From NCBI GenBank assembly GCA_944384995.1, contig CALWVN010000001.1, forward strand, positions 310,001 through 374,000: a stretch of DNA of 64,000 nucleotides, given 5' to 3'. Both the position numbers and the translations under genes were made by a program. This document shows positions 43,707 to 53,548 of this stretch, in pieces. The notes under the pieces were generated by a model that was given only the letters and a program-made list of their open reading frames with translations, did no database searches and had not been told where the DNA came from. Positions within the stretch are counted from its first letter, which is position 1. Each line of letters starts with the position of its first letter. Source of the DNA: an uncultured Clostridia bacterium (GTDB lineage: Bacteria; Bacillota; Clostridia; Oscillospirales; Acutalibacteraceae).

Positions 43707-44285
43707 TTACTGCGCGTTTTGATAACCGAGATCGAACGCCTTGAGGTTCATCTCCAAAAATTTTGCAGGGACAGTGTCGCGGATCGCCTGCTCCCAAACC
43801 GCGCGATCAATGTCCATATGTGCCGCCATAACACCGATAAGCACAACGTTGACCGCCTTGGCGGAACCGGCCTCTACTGCAAGCGAGAGCGCGTCAACGT
43901 CTCTGAGCTTCACACCGGTCTTTCGGATAGCCTCCAGCACGCCGTCCGGGTACGTTGCAACGCCTGTGATGACCGGCATGGGATCGATCTGCTGGGTGTT
44001 GGCAATGATTGTGCCGTCTGTTTTCAGAAACGGAAGCCAACGCGCCGCTTCGAGCTGCTCAAAGGCGAGAATCAGATCCGCCTGCCCTTTCTGCACGATG
44101 GGCGAATCGACCTTGTCACCGTATTTGACATAGGTAACGACCGAGCCGCCGCGCTGGCTCATGCCGTGGACTTCGGAGACCTTGACGTCATAGCCGACGG
44201 AAATGAGCGCCGCGCCCAGCAAACGGCTTGCGAGCAGCGTCCCCTGCCCGCCGACGCCGACGATCATAATGCTTTTTGTTTTCAT
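43707..44285 (-). CDS. iorB: Indolepyruvate:ferredoxin oxidoreductase, beta subunit
   Basis: A 192-residue subunit (pyruvate ferredoxin oxidoreductase gamma-type fold) with IMIVGVGGQGTLLASRLLGA at the N-terminus and SEVHGMSQRGGSVVTYVKYG. It works with IorA to convert aryl-pyruvates and CoA to aryl-acetyl-CoA, CO2 and reduced ferredoxin. It overlaps iorA by 4 bases. Confidence 0.94.
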   Translation of the reverse strand: MKTKSIMIVGVGGQGTLLASRLLGAALISVGYDVKVSEVHGMSQRGGSVVTYVKYGDKVDSPIVQKGQADLILAFEQLEAARWLPFLKTDGTIIANTQQIDPMPVITGVATYPDGVLEAIRKTGVKLRDVDALSLAVEAGSAKAVNVVLIGVMAAHMDIDRAVWEQAIRDTVPAKFLEMNLKAFDLGYQNAQ

Positions 44286-46021
44286 TTCGCTTCGCCCTCC
44301 TTGATCGCATCAAATTTGCAAAGCTGGCTGCAAACCGCACAGCCGACGCACTGTGTAAAGTCTATGACGGACTTTTTGTCCTTCATGCTGATGGCGGGGC
44401 AGCCGATCTTCATGCACATCTTGCAGCCGACGCACTTGTTCGGGTCCACACGCATGGGCGGCTTGTGCTTGACGTATTTCAGCAATGCGCAGGGGCGGCG
44501 GGAAATGACGACCGAGGGTTCATCCGCTTCGATCTCCTCGCGCAATACGGTTTCACATTCTTCCAGGTTATACGGGTCGATCACACGAACGCGGTCGATG
44601 CCGACGGCCTTTGCAAGAAGCTCCAAGCTGACCGCCGTGGTCGGATCGCCCTTGATGGTCTTGCCCGTGGTGGGATTGTCCTGGTGACCGGTCATGCCCG
44701 TGATGCTGTTGTCGAGAATGACGACGGTAGAATTGCTCTGGTTGTAGGCAATGTCAATGAGTCCCGTCACGCCGGAATGGATAAAAGTCGAGTCGCCGAT
44801 GACCGCGACAGATTTTTTAGCATTGGCTTCGTCCGCCTTATTTCTGCCGTGCAGCGCCGAAACGGAAGCACCCATGCAGATGCAGGTGTCGATCATGCCG
44901 AGGGGCGCGAGCGCGCCGAGCGTGTAGCAGCCGATGTCGCCGCTGACAAAAACATTCAGCTTTTTAAGCGCATAGAAAAGACCTCTGTGCGGACAGCCGG
45001 CGCAGAGCACGGGCGGGCGTGCGGGGATGTCGAGGTCGGTCACAACACTTTTGTCCTCGCGCCCCAAGATCACCTTAGCGATCAAGCTCTGCGAATACTC
45101 GCCCTGCAGTGTGAACGCCTCTTTGCCGATGACCTCGATCCCGTTCTGACGGCAATGCTCCTCTAAAAACGGGTCAAGCTCTTCGAGCACATACACCTTT
45201 TTGCATTTGGCGGCAAAGGCACGGATCTTTTCGACCGGCAGCGGATACACACAACCGAGCTTCAGGTAGGACGCGTTTTCGCCGAGCGCCTCTTTGGCGT
45301 ATGTATAGGTGATACCCGAGGTGATGACGCCGATGTCGGTGCTGTAATACTCCTCGCGGTTGATGTCGGCGGTCTCCGCCCACGCGACCTGGTCAAGGAT
45401 GCGCTGCTCGACGACCACATGCTTTTTGATCGCCATGCCGGGCATCATGACATATTTCATCGGGTCTTTCGTATAGGGTTTAAGTTCGCGTTCTTCACGC
45501 TCGGAGACTTCCGCAAGGCTGCGCGAGTGCGCCACGCGCGTGGTCAGGCGCAGGATAACGGGTGCATCGAACTGCTCGGACAGCGACAGCGCCAGCTTTG
45601 CGAATTGCAGGCACTCCTCGGAATCGGAGGGTTCGAGCATCATCAGCTTGGCGGCCTTCGCATAATGGCGGGAATCCTGCTCGTTCTGCGACGAGTGCAT
45701 ACCGGGATCGTCCGCAACACCGATCACGAGCCCTGCATTGACGCCGGTGTAAGATGCGGTAAACAGCGGGTCGGCGGCAACATTGAGCCCGACGTGCTTC
45801 ATACCACAGAAAGAACGCGCGCCCGCAATCGCGGCGCCCGCAGCAACCTCCATAGCGACTTTTTCATTGGGCGCCCATTCGCTGTACACATCATCGTATT
45901 TTGCAATGCACTCCGTGATCTCGGTGCTGGGCGTGCCCGGGTAGCTAGAGGCGACGCGCAAGCCCGCTTCATAAAGACCGCGGGCGACCGCCTCATTACC
46001 GATCAATAATTTTTTACTCAT
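44282..46021 (-). CDS. iorA: Indolepyruvate:ferredoxin oxidoreductase, alpha subunit
   Basis: The 579-residue TPP-dependent subunit. The N-terminal domain has SSYPGTPSTEI; the TPP-binding part has GDIGCYTLG, GDSTFIHSGVTGL and LDNSITGMTGHQDNP. A C-terminal 2[4Fe-4S] ferredoxin domain has CVGCKMCMKIGCP and CVGCAVCSQLCKF. The reaction is reversible in vivo depending on ferredoxin state. It overlaps paaK by 4 bases upstream and iorB downstream. Confidence 0.95.
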   Translation of the reverse strand: MSKKLLIGNEAVARGLYEAGLRVASSYPGTPSTEITECIAKYDDVYSEWAPNEKVAMEVAAGAAIAGARSFCGMKHVGLNVAADPLFTASYTGVNAGLVIGVADDPGMHSSQNEQDSRHYAKAAKLMMLEPSDSEECLQFAKLALSLSEQFDAPVILRLTTRVAHSRSLAEVSEREERELKPYTKDPMKYVMMPGMAIKKHVVVEQRILDQVAWAETADINREEYYSTDIGVITSGITYTYAKEALGENASYLKLGCVYPLPVEKIRAFAAKCKKVYVLEELDPFLEEHCRQNGIEVIGKEAFTLQGEYSQSLIAKVILGREDKSVVTDLDIPARPPVLCAGCPHRGLFYALKKLNVFVSGDIGCYTLGALAPLGMIDTCICMGASVSALHGRNKADEANAKKSVAVIGDSTFIHSGVTGLIDIAYNQSNSTVVILDNSITGMTGHQDNPTTGKTIKGDPTTAVSLELLAKAVGIDRVRVIDPYNLEECETVLREEIEADEPSVVISRRPCALLKYVKHKPPMRVDPNKCVGCKMCMKIGCPAISMKDKKSVIDFTQCVGCAVCSQLCKFDAIKEGEAK

Positions 46022-47331
46022 GACTTCTCCTCCGTTTGATTTCGCAAATCCACAACGCGCTTTGCCTTGCCGACAAACCGTTCAATGGTATTCGGTTCTA
46101 CAATACTGACTTTGCACTGGATCCCCAAAACCGTATGCATATTGTGCCGGATACGGTTTTGCAATTCTTCGATTTTGCCGTAGCTTTCGAGAAGCGAAAT
46201 ATCCGAAAGCTCCACGCGGATCTCCAGCGTGTCGGCAAAGCCCTCGCGGCGCACGATCAACTGATAGTGGGGACTGACGTCCTGCATACCCACGAGCACA
46301 CTCTCGATCTGCGACGGAAACACATTGACGCCGCGGATCTTCAGCATATCGTCGCTTCTGCCCTTGATCTTGTCCATGCGCGCAAAGGTCCTGCCGCATT
46401 TGCAGGGCTCATATGTAATGCGGGAAATGTCGCGCGTGCGATAACGCAGCAGCGGGATGCCCTCTTTTGTAAGCGTCGTGATGAGCACTTCACCCGTCTC
46501 GCCCTCGCCGAGGACCTCCAGCGTGTTGGGGTCGACGATCTCAGCAAGGAAATAGTCCTCGTTGATGTGCAGCCCGCAGCGCTCCTCGCATTCACCAGAC
46601 ACACCGGGACCCATGAGCTCGCTCATGCCGTAATTGTCGGTCGCGAAAAGTCCCCACGCCGTTTCGATCTGGGTACGCATTTCGGGCGTGCACCCTTCCG
46701 AGCCGAACAGCCCGAGCCGCAGATGGTAGTCGGACATCGGGTATTCGAGCTTCTTTGCCGTCTCCGCCATATACAGCGCATACGACGGCGTAGCAACCAA
46801 CGCCGTGGTCTTGAAGTCACGCATGTACATCAGCGCTTTTTCCGTGTTGCCGCTGGAATTGGGCACCACCGCGCAGCCTAGCTTTTCAAGCCCGTAATGC
46901 AGCCCAAGGGCACCTGTGAACATACCGTAGCCGAACGAAATCTGCACAATATCGTCCGCTGTAGCACCGGCTGCGGCGCAAAGGCGTGCCATGCAGTCCG
47001 ACCACATATCCAAATCGTGCGCCGTGTACCCGACCACCGTAGGCTTGCCCGTTGTGCCGGAGGAAGCGTGGATGCGCACGATGTTTTTCATCGGCACGGC
47101 AAACAATCCGAACGGATAGTTGTCGCGCAGATCCGCTTTGGTCGTCGGCGGGATGCGCCGAATATCATCAAGCGTTTTGATGGAATCGGGTGTTACCCCC
47201 GCGTCATCCAGCTTCTTTTTATAGAAAGGAACGTTCTCGTAACAGTACCGCACGGTATAGCGCAATCGCTCCAGCTGGATTTCGCGAATTTTGGCGCGCG
47301 GCATGGTTTCCGCGTCTTTTTGAAAAAACAT
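46018..47331 (-). CDS. paaK: Phenylacetate-CoA ligase
   Basis: The 437-residue adenylate-forming enzyme makes aryl-acetyl-CoA from the acid, ATP and CoA (or possibly the reverse in fermentation). It has the P-loop SSGTTGKPTVVGYT, FGYGMFTGALGLHYG, the YGMSEL adenylation motif, and the C-terminal RGVNVFPSQIE. The ATG at 47331 is preceded by AAGGTG. Adjacent iorAB makes or uses the same CoA esters. Confidence 0.93.
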   Translation of the reverse strand: MFFQKDAETMPRAKIREIQLERLRYTVRYCYENVPFYKKKLDDAGVTPDSIKTLDDIRRIPPTTKADLRDNYPFGLFAVPMKNIVRIHASSGTTGKPTVVGYTAHDLDMWSDCMARLCAAAGATADDIVQISFGYGMFTGALGLHYGLEKLGCAVVPNSSGNTEKALMYMRDFKTTALVATPSYALYMAETAKKLEYPMSDYHLRLGLFGSEGCTPEMRTQIETAWGLFATDNYGMSELMGPGVSGECEERCGLHINEDYFLAEIVDPNTLEVLGEGETGEVLITTLTKEGIPLLRYRTRDISRITYEPCKCGRTFARMDKIKGRSDDMLKIRGVNVFPSQIESVLVGMQDVSPHYQLIVRREGFADTLEIRVELSDISLLESYGKIEELQNRIRHNMHTVLGIQCKVSIVEPNTIERFVGKAKRVVDLRNQTEEKS

Positions 47332-47390
47332 TTTCCTTTCCACCTTTCAGGAATCCGCCGCAGGCGGTTCGGCGCGGCACGCAGACGGCG

Positions 47391-47417
47391 AAAAACAGCC
47401 GCGGATCTTTCCGCGGC
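47391..47417 (-). terminator. Terminator after the symporter gene
   Basis: GCCGCGG/CCGCGGC with a 6-base loop, followed on the minus strand by TGTTTTT. A second small hairpin (47352-47370) lies just before the paaK SD. paaK-iorAB must therefore rely on read-through or a promoter I cannot see. Confidence 0.75.
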
Positions 47418-47446
47418 CGCGTCGAAAATATCCATTTTGTATTATA

Positions 47447-48961
47447 TCACAGTTCTTCGCGTTCGACAACACCGTTGTAAAAGAAATCCGAAACTTCCCC
47501 GTCTTCCTTTTTGTGGGAAGCGGCGCTTACGATCAGGCAAACGGCGACGGACGCCAGCATGGCGATGCATGCGAACAACGGACCCTGCCCCATCAGCGTC
47601 ACCACGGCGGGCGCATCCACCGAGCAGAGGTTCAGCAGCTTGCAGGAAGCCGGAATGATCGCAATGCAAAAGCCCGTGAGGATACCCGCCCACGCGCCGG
47701 TCTTATTCAGCTTCTTGCAATAAAGCGCGAGCACATAGGGTGCCAAAAACGAGCCGGAGATGATGCCCCAGGAATAGCTCATCATATCGAGGATCGGCGT
47801 TTTGGTGTTCGCCACAACGTAAGACAGGATGACGAACAGGATGCAAAACAGCTTGGTAAGTTTTCCTGTCTTTTGGGCGGGCATATCGCGCTTTTTCACG
47901 GCAATGAGGTCAATGGACAGCGCGCTGCCCGCGGAAAGTGTTACCGAACAGAGCGTAGAAACGGACGCGGACAGCAGCAGGACGATGATCACGCCCAGCA
48001 GCACGTCGGGCAAATTGGAATCGCGCAGCATATTGGGTACAATGTAATCCGCCTCGGGCATATCCACGCCGACGGTGTAATACGCGTGGCAAAGCGAACC
48101 GATAAAGTAGCCGCCGCCTGCGATCAGCAATGCAAATACGGTGGAAATCACGATGCCGCGCTTGGCCTGCTTGTCGTCACGGATGCCGAAATACTTTTGC
48201 ACCATTTGCGGCAGCCCCCAGGTGCCGAAGCTCGTCATAAGCACCGTCGCCATCAAGGACACCCATTGCGAGGCGTTCATATCGGGAAGTCCCGCTTCTG
48301 TGTGCGCATATTCCACAAGCCCGGAAATGCCGCCTACACGGTCACAGCGCACCACAAACACCAACAGAAGCACCACGCCGGCCATCATCACAATGCCCTG
48401 CACAAAGTCGGCACGCGCCTGCACCAGATACCCGCCGAAGGTCACAAGCAGGATCGCAAGCACGGCGATGATCACAAGAAAGATCGTATCGTCGATCCCC
48501 AAAAGCACGTCAGCTACACTTGCAAGCCCGCTGTAAACAGAGGCGGAGTACGGCACAAGGAACACAAAGATGACCGCGCCCGCAAACAGGCGCATATTGC
48601 GGCTGCCATAGCGTTTTTCGAAAAATTCGGGCATGGTTTTGAGTTTCAGGCGTCCTGCGACATCCCGCGTGCGGCGCGCAAGCACCATCCACGCGAGCAA
48701 GGAACCGAACACGGCGTTGCCAAGCCCTGCCATGACCCCCCAAAGCCCGAAGCTCAGGCCCGTTTTGCCGGCATAACCGATGAACATAACGGCAGAAAAA
48801 TACGCTGTACCGTAAGACAGCGCGGAAAGCCACGCGCCGGCGTTCCTGCCGCCGACTGTGAAATCCGAAATGCTTTTAGACTTTCTGCCCGTCACGACGC
48901 CGATCAAGACCAGCGCAAGGATATAGACCGCTACGGTCGCCCAGATGATGACCTTTTCCAT
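47447..48961 (-). CDS. Sodium:solute symporter (SSS family)
   Basis: A 504-residue protein with about 13 membrane helices. It has the SSS features SYGTAYFSAVMFIGYAG in helices 2-3, GSLLAWMVLARRTR, and a Na+-site-like LLSASVSTLCSVTLSAGSA in the eighth core helix. The family carries proline, pantothenate, sugars and monocarboxylates. Beside paaK-iorAB, an aryl acid or aromatic metabolite is a plausible cargo (inference). It is led by a strong promoter overlapped by a palindrome. Confidence 0.88.
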   Translation of the reverse strand: MEKVIIWATVAVYILALVLIGVVTGRKSKSISDFTVGGRNAGAWLSALSYGTAYFSAVMFIGYAGKTGLSFGLWGVMAGLGNAVFGSLLAWMVLARRTRDVAGRLKLKTMPEFFEKRYGSRNMRLFAGAVIFVFLVPYSASVYSGLASVADVLLGIDDTIFLVIIAVLAILLVTFGGYLVQARADFVQGIVMMAGVVLLLVFVVRCDRVGGISGLVEYAHTEAGLPDMNASQWVSLMATVLMTSFGTWGLPQMVQKYFGIRDDKQAKRGIVISTVFALLIAGGGYFIGSLCHAYYTVGVDMPEADYIVPNMLRDSNLPDVLLGVIIVLLLSASVSTLCSVTLSAGSALSIDLIAVKKRDMPAQKTGKLTKLFCILFVILSYVVANTKTPILDMMSYSWGIISGSFLAPYVLALYCKKLNKTGAWAGILTGFCIAIIPASCKLLNLCSVDAPAVVTLMGQGPLFACIAMLASVAVCLIVSAASHKKEDGEVSDFFYNGVVEREEL

Positions 48962-49030
48962 TTTTCCACCGACTTATGTTCAGGATTTTTGCGCTTTAAA
49001 GCTTTTACTTGCTAAAGCGAACTGCCTATC

Positions 49031-49064
49031 ATTATACCCTCTCGACCGGCTGCGGTCAAGAGGG
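49031..49064 (-). promoter_or_regulatory. Symporter promoter overlapped by a palindrome
   Basis: TTGACC (49054-49059), 17 bases, TATAAT (49031-49036). An 11-bp inverted repeat with one mismatch, CCCTCTCGACC (49037-49047) and GGTCAAGAGGG (49054-49064), fills the spacer and covers the -35, as an operator would. Confidence 0.75.
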
Positions 49065-49073
49065 CAAAAACCA

Positions 49074-49865
49074 CTAAATATGCAGCAGTCTTTTGGCATT
49101 TATCGACAGAATTTTTGCTTCATCCCCGGCAGGCAGGCCGAGACTTTGGATGAAGCGCGCCTCATCCGCCGACGAGCTCCACGGCATATCGCTGCCGAGC
49201 AGCACGTGATCTGCGCCGTGCGCACGAATGATCTCGCGCGCATAGTCCGGGGGCATCCTGCTGTAAGAAAACGCGGTATCAAGATAAACCTTTGTGCCGC
49301 AAAGCTCCTCTAAGACGCTGTCCCACAACAGCCAGCCGCCGAAATGCGCCGCCACGACGGGTGCGTCGCCGAAGCAGTCGAGCACGCGCAAAAGGCGTTC
49401 GGGCGGGCAGTGCACGGGGCGCGGGAAGCCGATGTCCACACCGGCGTGGAACACCGTGATAAGCCCGAGCTTTGCGATATGCTCATAAATCGGGAACATT
49501 CGTTCCTCGTCCACAAAAAAGCCTTGATATTCCGGGTGCAACTTAACGCCCTTGATCCCCGCCGCTTTCAGCCGATCCAATTCCTCAAGCGCATCGGGGC
49601 TGTCGGGGTGGACGCTGCCGAAGGGTATGAGCATATCGTCGCCCACCAGCGAAATTGCAAAATCATTGACCTTCTTTTGCTGGTGCGGATTCGTGGCGAT
49701 GTTGAGCACGACCGCCTTTTCCATGCCGAACTTGCGCAGCGCGGGCTTTAAGTCGGACACGGCGCCGCTGTAAACGGGCGTTACGCCGCCCGCATTTTTG
49801 GCGATCTGCGGGATCGCTTTTGCGGCGATCGGGTCTAAAAATGTATGCACATGAAAATCGATCAT
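49074..49865 (-). CDS. Amidohydrolase family protein (PF04909 type)
   Basis: A 263-residue metal-dependent hydrolase of the decarboxylase-like amidohydrolase group: MIDFHVHTFLDP (HxH), KLHPEYQGFF, VFHAGVDIG, VVAAHFGGW, and LLGSDMPWSS with the catalytic aspartate. Substrate unknown. It follows bipA by 18 bases and is probably cotranscribed with it. Confidence 0.85.
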   Translation of the reverse strand: MIDFHVHTFLDPIAAKAIPQIAKNAGGVTPVYSGAVSDLKPALRKFGMEKAVVLNIATNPHQQKKVNDFAISLVGDDMLIPFGSVHPDSPDALEELDRLKAAGIKGVKLHPEYQGFFVDEERMFPIYEHIAKLGLITVFHAGVDIGFPRPVHCPPERLLRVLDCFGDAPVVAAHFGGWLLWDSVLEELCGTKVYLDTAFSYSRMPPDYAREIIRAHGADHVLLGSDMPWSSSADEARFIQSLGLPAGDEAKILSINAKRLLHI

Positions 49866-49883
49866 ATGCCGTACCTTCTTTAT

Positions 49884-51713
49884 TTATGATTTCTGTCTTG
49901 CCTGCGCTTTCATGCGCTGCTCTTTCGAAAGAATGCGTTTGCGCAGACGGATGGCATGCGGCGTGACCTCCACAAGCTCATCATCCTTGATAAACTCCAT
50001 GGACTGCTCCAAACTCAGCACCGTGTGCGGCACCAGGCGCAGGGCGTCGTCCGAACCCGCGGCGCGTGTATTCGTCAAATGCTTTTGCTTGCAGACGTTG
50101 CAGACGATATCTTCATTCTTTGCACATTCGCCGACGATCATACCCTCATACACCGGAACGCCGGGACCGACAAACAGTCGCCCGCGATCCTGCGTGTTGA
50201 AAAGGCCGTATGCGGTCGTCTCGCCCGCCTCGTGCACGATGATCGAACCGCGTTCGCGCGTCTGGATCTCACCTTTATACGGCTCATAGCCCGCAAAAAG
50301 GTTATTCATAATACCGTTGCCGTTGGTATCCGTCATAAATTCGGAACGGTAGCCGATCAATCCCCGTGCGGGAATGCGGAATTCCAGATGCGTGGCGCCC
50401 CCGTCGCGCGTACCCATGTTCTCAAGCTCACCGCGCCGCGCACCGATTTTCTGCATGACCGCGCCGACATATTCCTCCGGCACTTCTACGATCAATAGCT
50501 CAATAGGTTCCAAAAGCTGCCCGTTTTCGGTTTTCGTGATGACCTGCGGACGCGAGACCTGAAATTCGTAATTTTCACGGCGCATCGTTTCAATGAGGAT
50601 GGAAAGGTGCAGCTCGCCGCGCCCCGAGACCTTAAAGCAATCCGTGGAATCTGTTTCCTCGACGCGCATGCTGACGTTCGTTTCGACCTCCTTAAACAGG
50701 CGGTCGCGCAAATTGCGTGAGGTGACGTACTTGCCGTCCTGCCCTGCGAAAGGACTGTCGTTGACCATAAAATTCATCGAAATGGTCGGCTCGTCGATCT
50801 TTACAAACGGCAGCGGCTCGACGCAGTCCGGCGCGCAGATGGTCTCGCCGATGTTGAGATCGGCAATCCCTGAAACGCAGATGATGTCGCCCACCGCAGC
50901 TTCCTCGACCTCTACGCGCTTGAGCCCCTCGAATTGATAAAGCCGAGAGATCTTGACGTTCTCCTGACTGCCGTCGGTCTTGCACAGAACAACACTGTCG
51001 TTGCGGTGGATTCGGCCGCGTTCAATGCGACCGACCCCGATACGCCCGATATAATCGTCATAGTCAAGACTCGAAAACAGCACCTGCAAGGGCGCGTCAA
51101 TGTCGCCCTCGGGCGAGTCGATATTTTTCAAAATAGACTCAAACAGCGGGCGCATATCCCCTTCGCGCACATCAGGGTCAAGCGACGAATAACCGTCCTT
51201 TGCAGAAGCGTACACCACGGGGAAATCGATCTGGTCGTCATTCGCGCCAAGCTCGATAAACAAGTCGAGCACTTCGTCTACGACCTCGGCAGGCCGCGCG
51301 CCGGGGCGGTCGATCTTATTGACGACCACGATGACCTTTTTCTCCAGCGCCAGCGCCTTGCGCAGCACGAAACGCGTTTGCGGCATACAGCCCTCAAATG
51401 CATCCACCAGAAGCAAAACGCCGTCCACCATTGTGAGGATGCGCTCCACTTCGCCGCCAAAGTCGGCGTGGCCGGGCGTGTCCACAATATTGATCTTCAC
51501 GCCGTTATAATGCACGGATGTGTTCTTTGAAAGGATTGTAATGCCGCGCTCGCGTTCAAGGGCATTGGAGTCCATCACGCGCTCCTGCACGACCTCGTTC
51601 TGCCGAAAAATACCGCTTTGCTTCAATAGCTCATCCACCAGCGTCGTCTTGCCGTGGTCAACGTGGGCAATGATCGCGATATTCCGTAAATTCTCTCTGC
51701 ACCTCAAAAACAT
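49884..51713 (-). CDS. typA: Ribosome-associated GTPase TypA/BipA
   Basis: A 609-residue translational GTPase of the EF-G family: G1 [11 protein letters not shown]2 with ERGITI, G3 [15 protein letters not shown]4 NKIDRPGA. Domain II, two alpha/beta domains and the BipA-specific C-terminal domain follow. It assists 50S assembly and stress adaptation. The ATG at 51713 overlaps a weak AAGG SD. It has a promoter at 51750-51778. Confidence 0.95.
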   Translation of the reverse strand: MFLRCRENLRNIAIIAHVDHGKTTLVDELLKQSGIFRQNEVVQERVMDSNALERERGITILSKNTSVHYNGVKINIVDTPGHADFGGEVERILTMVDGVLLLVDAFEGCMPQTRFVLRKALALEKKVIVVVNKIDRPGARPAEVVDEVLDLFIELGANDDQIDFPVVYASAKDGYSSLDPDVREGDMRPLFESILKNIDSPEGDIDAPLQVLFSSLDYDDYIGRIGVGRIERGRIHRNDSVVLCKTDGSQENVKISRLYQFEGLKRVEVEEAAVGDIICVSGIADLNIGETICAPDCVEPLPFVKIDEPTISMNFMVNDSPFAGQDGKYVTSRNLRDRLFKEVETNVSMRVEETDSTDCFKVSGRGELHLSILIETMRRENYEFQVSRPQVITKTENGQLLEPIELLIVEVPEEYVGAVMQKIGARRGELENMGTRDGGATHLEFRIPARGLIGYRSEFMTDTNGNGIMNNLFAGYEPYKGEIQTRERGSIIVHEAGETTAYGLFNTQDRGRLFVGPGVPVYEGMIVGECAKNEDIVCNVCKQKHLTNTRAAGSDDALRLVPHTVLSLEQSMEFIKDDELVEVTPHAIRLRKRILSKEQRMKAQARQKS

Positions 51714-51749
51714 TCACCTTCACACTTGTTCTTTCATTTACGACCAAAT

Positions 51750-51778
51750 ATTTTACCATGAATAGGGGCGCTTTACAA
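51750..51778 (-). promoter_or_regulatory. Promoter of typA
   Basis: TTGTAA (51773-51778), 17 bases, TAAAAT (51750-51755). Confidence 0.7.
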
Positions 51779-51801
51779 GCGGCGAAAACGAAATATTTGC
51801 C

Positions 51802-51830
51802 TTTACATCCTTTTGCTTTTTAGATAGAAT
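51802..51830 (+). promoter_or_regulatory. Promoter of the GH123-GH89 pair
   Basis: TTTACA (51802-51807), 17 bases, TAGAAT (51825-51830), divergent from the typA promoter. Confidence 0.7.
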
Positions 51831-51875
51831 ATACCAAGGCGGCACACGCCGATTCTGTTGAAACGAGGTATAGGT

Positions 51876-53525
51876 ATGGCTGAAACCGTGCGCGCGTGCC
51901 TTTGCACGTCGCTTGAAAAAATCTTTCCGACTGACGAAGTACTTAACACAGATACACTGCGCTTTTCCATACTGCAAAATGAGAAAAAATCCTTCCAGCT
52001 TGCAGTGCGTGCCGAAAAGGGTGCGGTGATCACATGGGACGTACAATCGCCGCTTTCGGCGCACACGCGCGCATTCTTTGTGCGCATGATGCCCGCAGGC
52101 TTAAACGCGCCTAAAAAATCGGATGATTTTTATATTTCCAAAAACAAAACCGAATATCCCGATCTGCTAACACCGCTTTCCGAGAATCGCTGCACGGCGG
52201 AATATGACGGGCAGAATGTCATTTGGTTTGAAATCAGCGGCGAACAGCTTCCGGCCGGAAAGCACGAATTGGAGTTCTCGGTACGCGCGAGTGAAAGCGA
52301 ACCGGCAGTCTGCCGTGCGGAGGTCGAAGTTCTGCCGGTTTCCCTGCCGCAGCAGACACTCATTTATACGAATTGGTTCCATACGGATTGCCTGATGCGC
52401 CACTATGGTTTTGAAGCGTTTTCGGACGAATATTGGCGCGTAACGGAAAACTTTTTGCGCACAGCGCACGAATACGGCATGAACTGCGTGCTCACCCCGC
52501 TGTTTACGCCGCCTCTCGACACCAAGGTGGGCGGTGAGCGCCCCACCGTGCAGCTTGTGGATGTTACGGTCTCAGGCAAAGACACCTATGCCTTTGGCTT
52601 TGATAAGCTGAAAACGTGGGTGGAAATGTGCCGTCGCTGCGGGATCGAGTATTTTGAAATGAGCCACTTTTTCACGCAGTGGGGCGCGAAGCACGCCCCG
52701 AAGATCATGGCGCAAAAGGACGGCGCCACGGTACAGATCTTCGGCTGGAAAACGCGCGCCGCCGGGAAAGCTTACCGCAGATTCCTTGCACAATTCGCAA
52801 AAGCGCTTATCGCTGTGATCGACGAATTAGGACTCCGCAAGCAGTGTATTTTCCACGTTTCTGACGAGCCGAATGTGGGGCAGATTCGCACCTACAAAAA
52901 GGCGGCGCGGATCGTACATGAAAACTTTGGGGATTTCAAGATCATCGACGCGCTTTCCGACTATAAACTGTACGCTAAGGGACTTATCCAAACGCCTGTC
53001 CCGGCAAATGACCATATCAAAAAATTCATCGGAAATGTTCCGGAGCTCTGGACGTACTACTGCTGTGTGCAGGCGGATGATTATGTTTCCAACCGCTTTT
53101 TCTCCATGCCGTCGCTGCGCAACCGCGTTTTGGGACTGCAAATGTATAAATTTAACGTCAAAGGCTTTCTGCACTGGGGCTACAACTTCTATTTTTCCCG
53201 TTTTTCCGTTCGGCAGATCGACCCGTTCCAAGTCACCGACGCGGACAACGCCTTTTCTTCGGGCGACAGCTTTGTTGTCTATCCGGGAAAGGACGGTTCT
53301 CCCCTTTTGTCGCTTCGTCTGCCGGTATTCTATGACGGATTGCAGGATATGCGTGCTTTGCAGCTTTTGGAATCGCTTGCCGGGCGCGAAAAGGCCATGC
53401 AGGTTTTGGAGGAAGGGCTCAAAGAGCCGCTGACCTTTAACCAATATCCACATGAAGATACATGGCTGCTCGATTTGCGCGAGCGCGTCAACCGCGCCAT
53501 CATGCAATACGCAGTGGAAAAATAA
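51876..53525 (+). CDS. GH123-like/DUF4091 glycosidase
   Basis: A 549-residue protein with a beta-sandwich N-domain (about 1-160) and a TIM-barrel DUF4091 domain related to GH123. The adjacent catalytic pair is D330-E331 in HVSDEPN, as used for substrate-assisted hydrolysis of beta-GalNAc in GH123. Other barrel landmarks are YTNWFHTDC and FLHWGYNFY. No signal peptide, so cytosolic. A role in releasing beta-linked GalNAc from imported host glycans is likely but not proven; DUF4091 proteins may have other specificities. ATG 51876 with GAGG. The GH89 gene follows after 23 bases. Confidence 0.8.
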   Translation: MAETVRACLCTSLEKIFPTDEVLNTDTLRFSILQNEKKSFQLAVRAEKGAVITWDVQSPLSAHTRAFFVRMMPAGLNAPKKSDDFYISKNKTEYPDLLTPLSENRCTAEYDGQNVIWFEISGEQLPAGKHELEFSVRASESEPAVCRAEVEVLPVSLPQQTLIYTNWFHTDCLMRHYGFEAFSDEYWRVTENFLRTAHEYGMNCVLTPLFTPPLDTKVGGERPTVQLVDVTVSGKDTYAFGFDKLKTWVEMCRRCGIEYFEMSHFFTQWGAKHAPKIMAQKDGATVQIFGWKTRAAGKAYRRFLAQFAKALIAVIDELGLRKQCIFHVSDEPNVGQIRTYKKAARIVHENFGDFKIIDALSDYKLYAKGLIQTPVPANDHIKKFIGNVPELWTYYCCVQADDYVSNRFFSMPSLRNRVLGLQMYKFNVKGFLHWGYNFYFSRFSVRQIDPFQVTDADNAFSSGDSFVVYPGKDGSPLLSLRLPVFYDGLQDMRALQLLESLAGREKAMQVLEEGLKEPLTFNQYPHEDTWLLDLRERVNRAIMQYAVEK

Positions 53526-53548
53526 GCGTTACATACGGGAGGAAAACC

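Noticed and set aside
47513..49015. 500-codon open frame on the plus strand
   Set aside because: Antisense to the sodium symporter gene; highly basic and His-rich, without any known domain.
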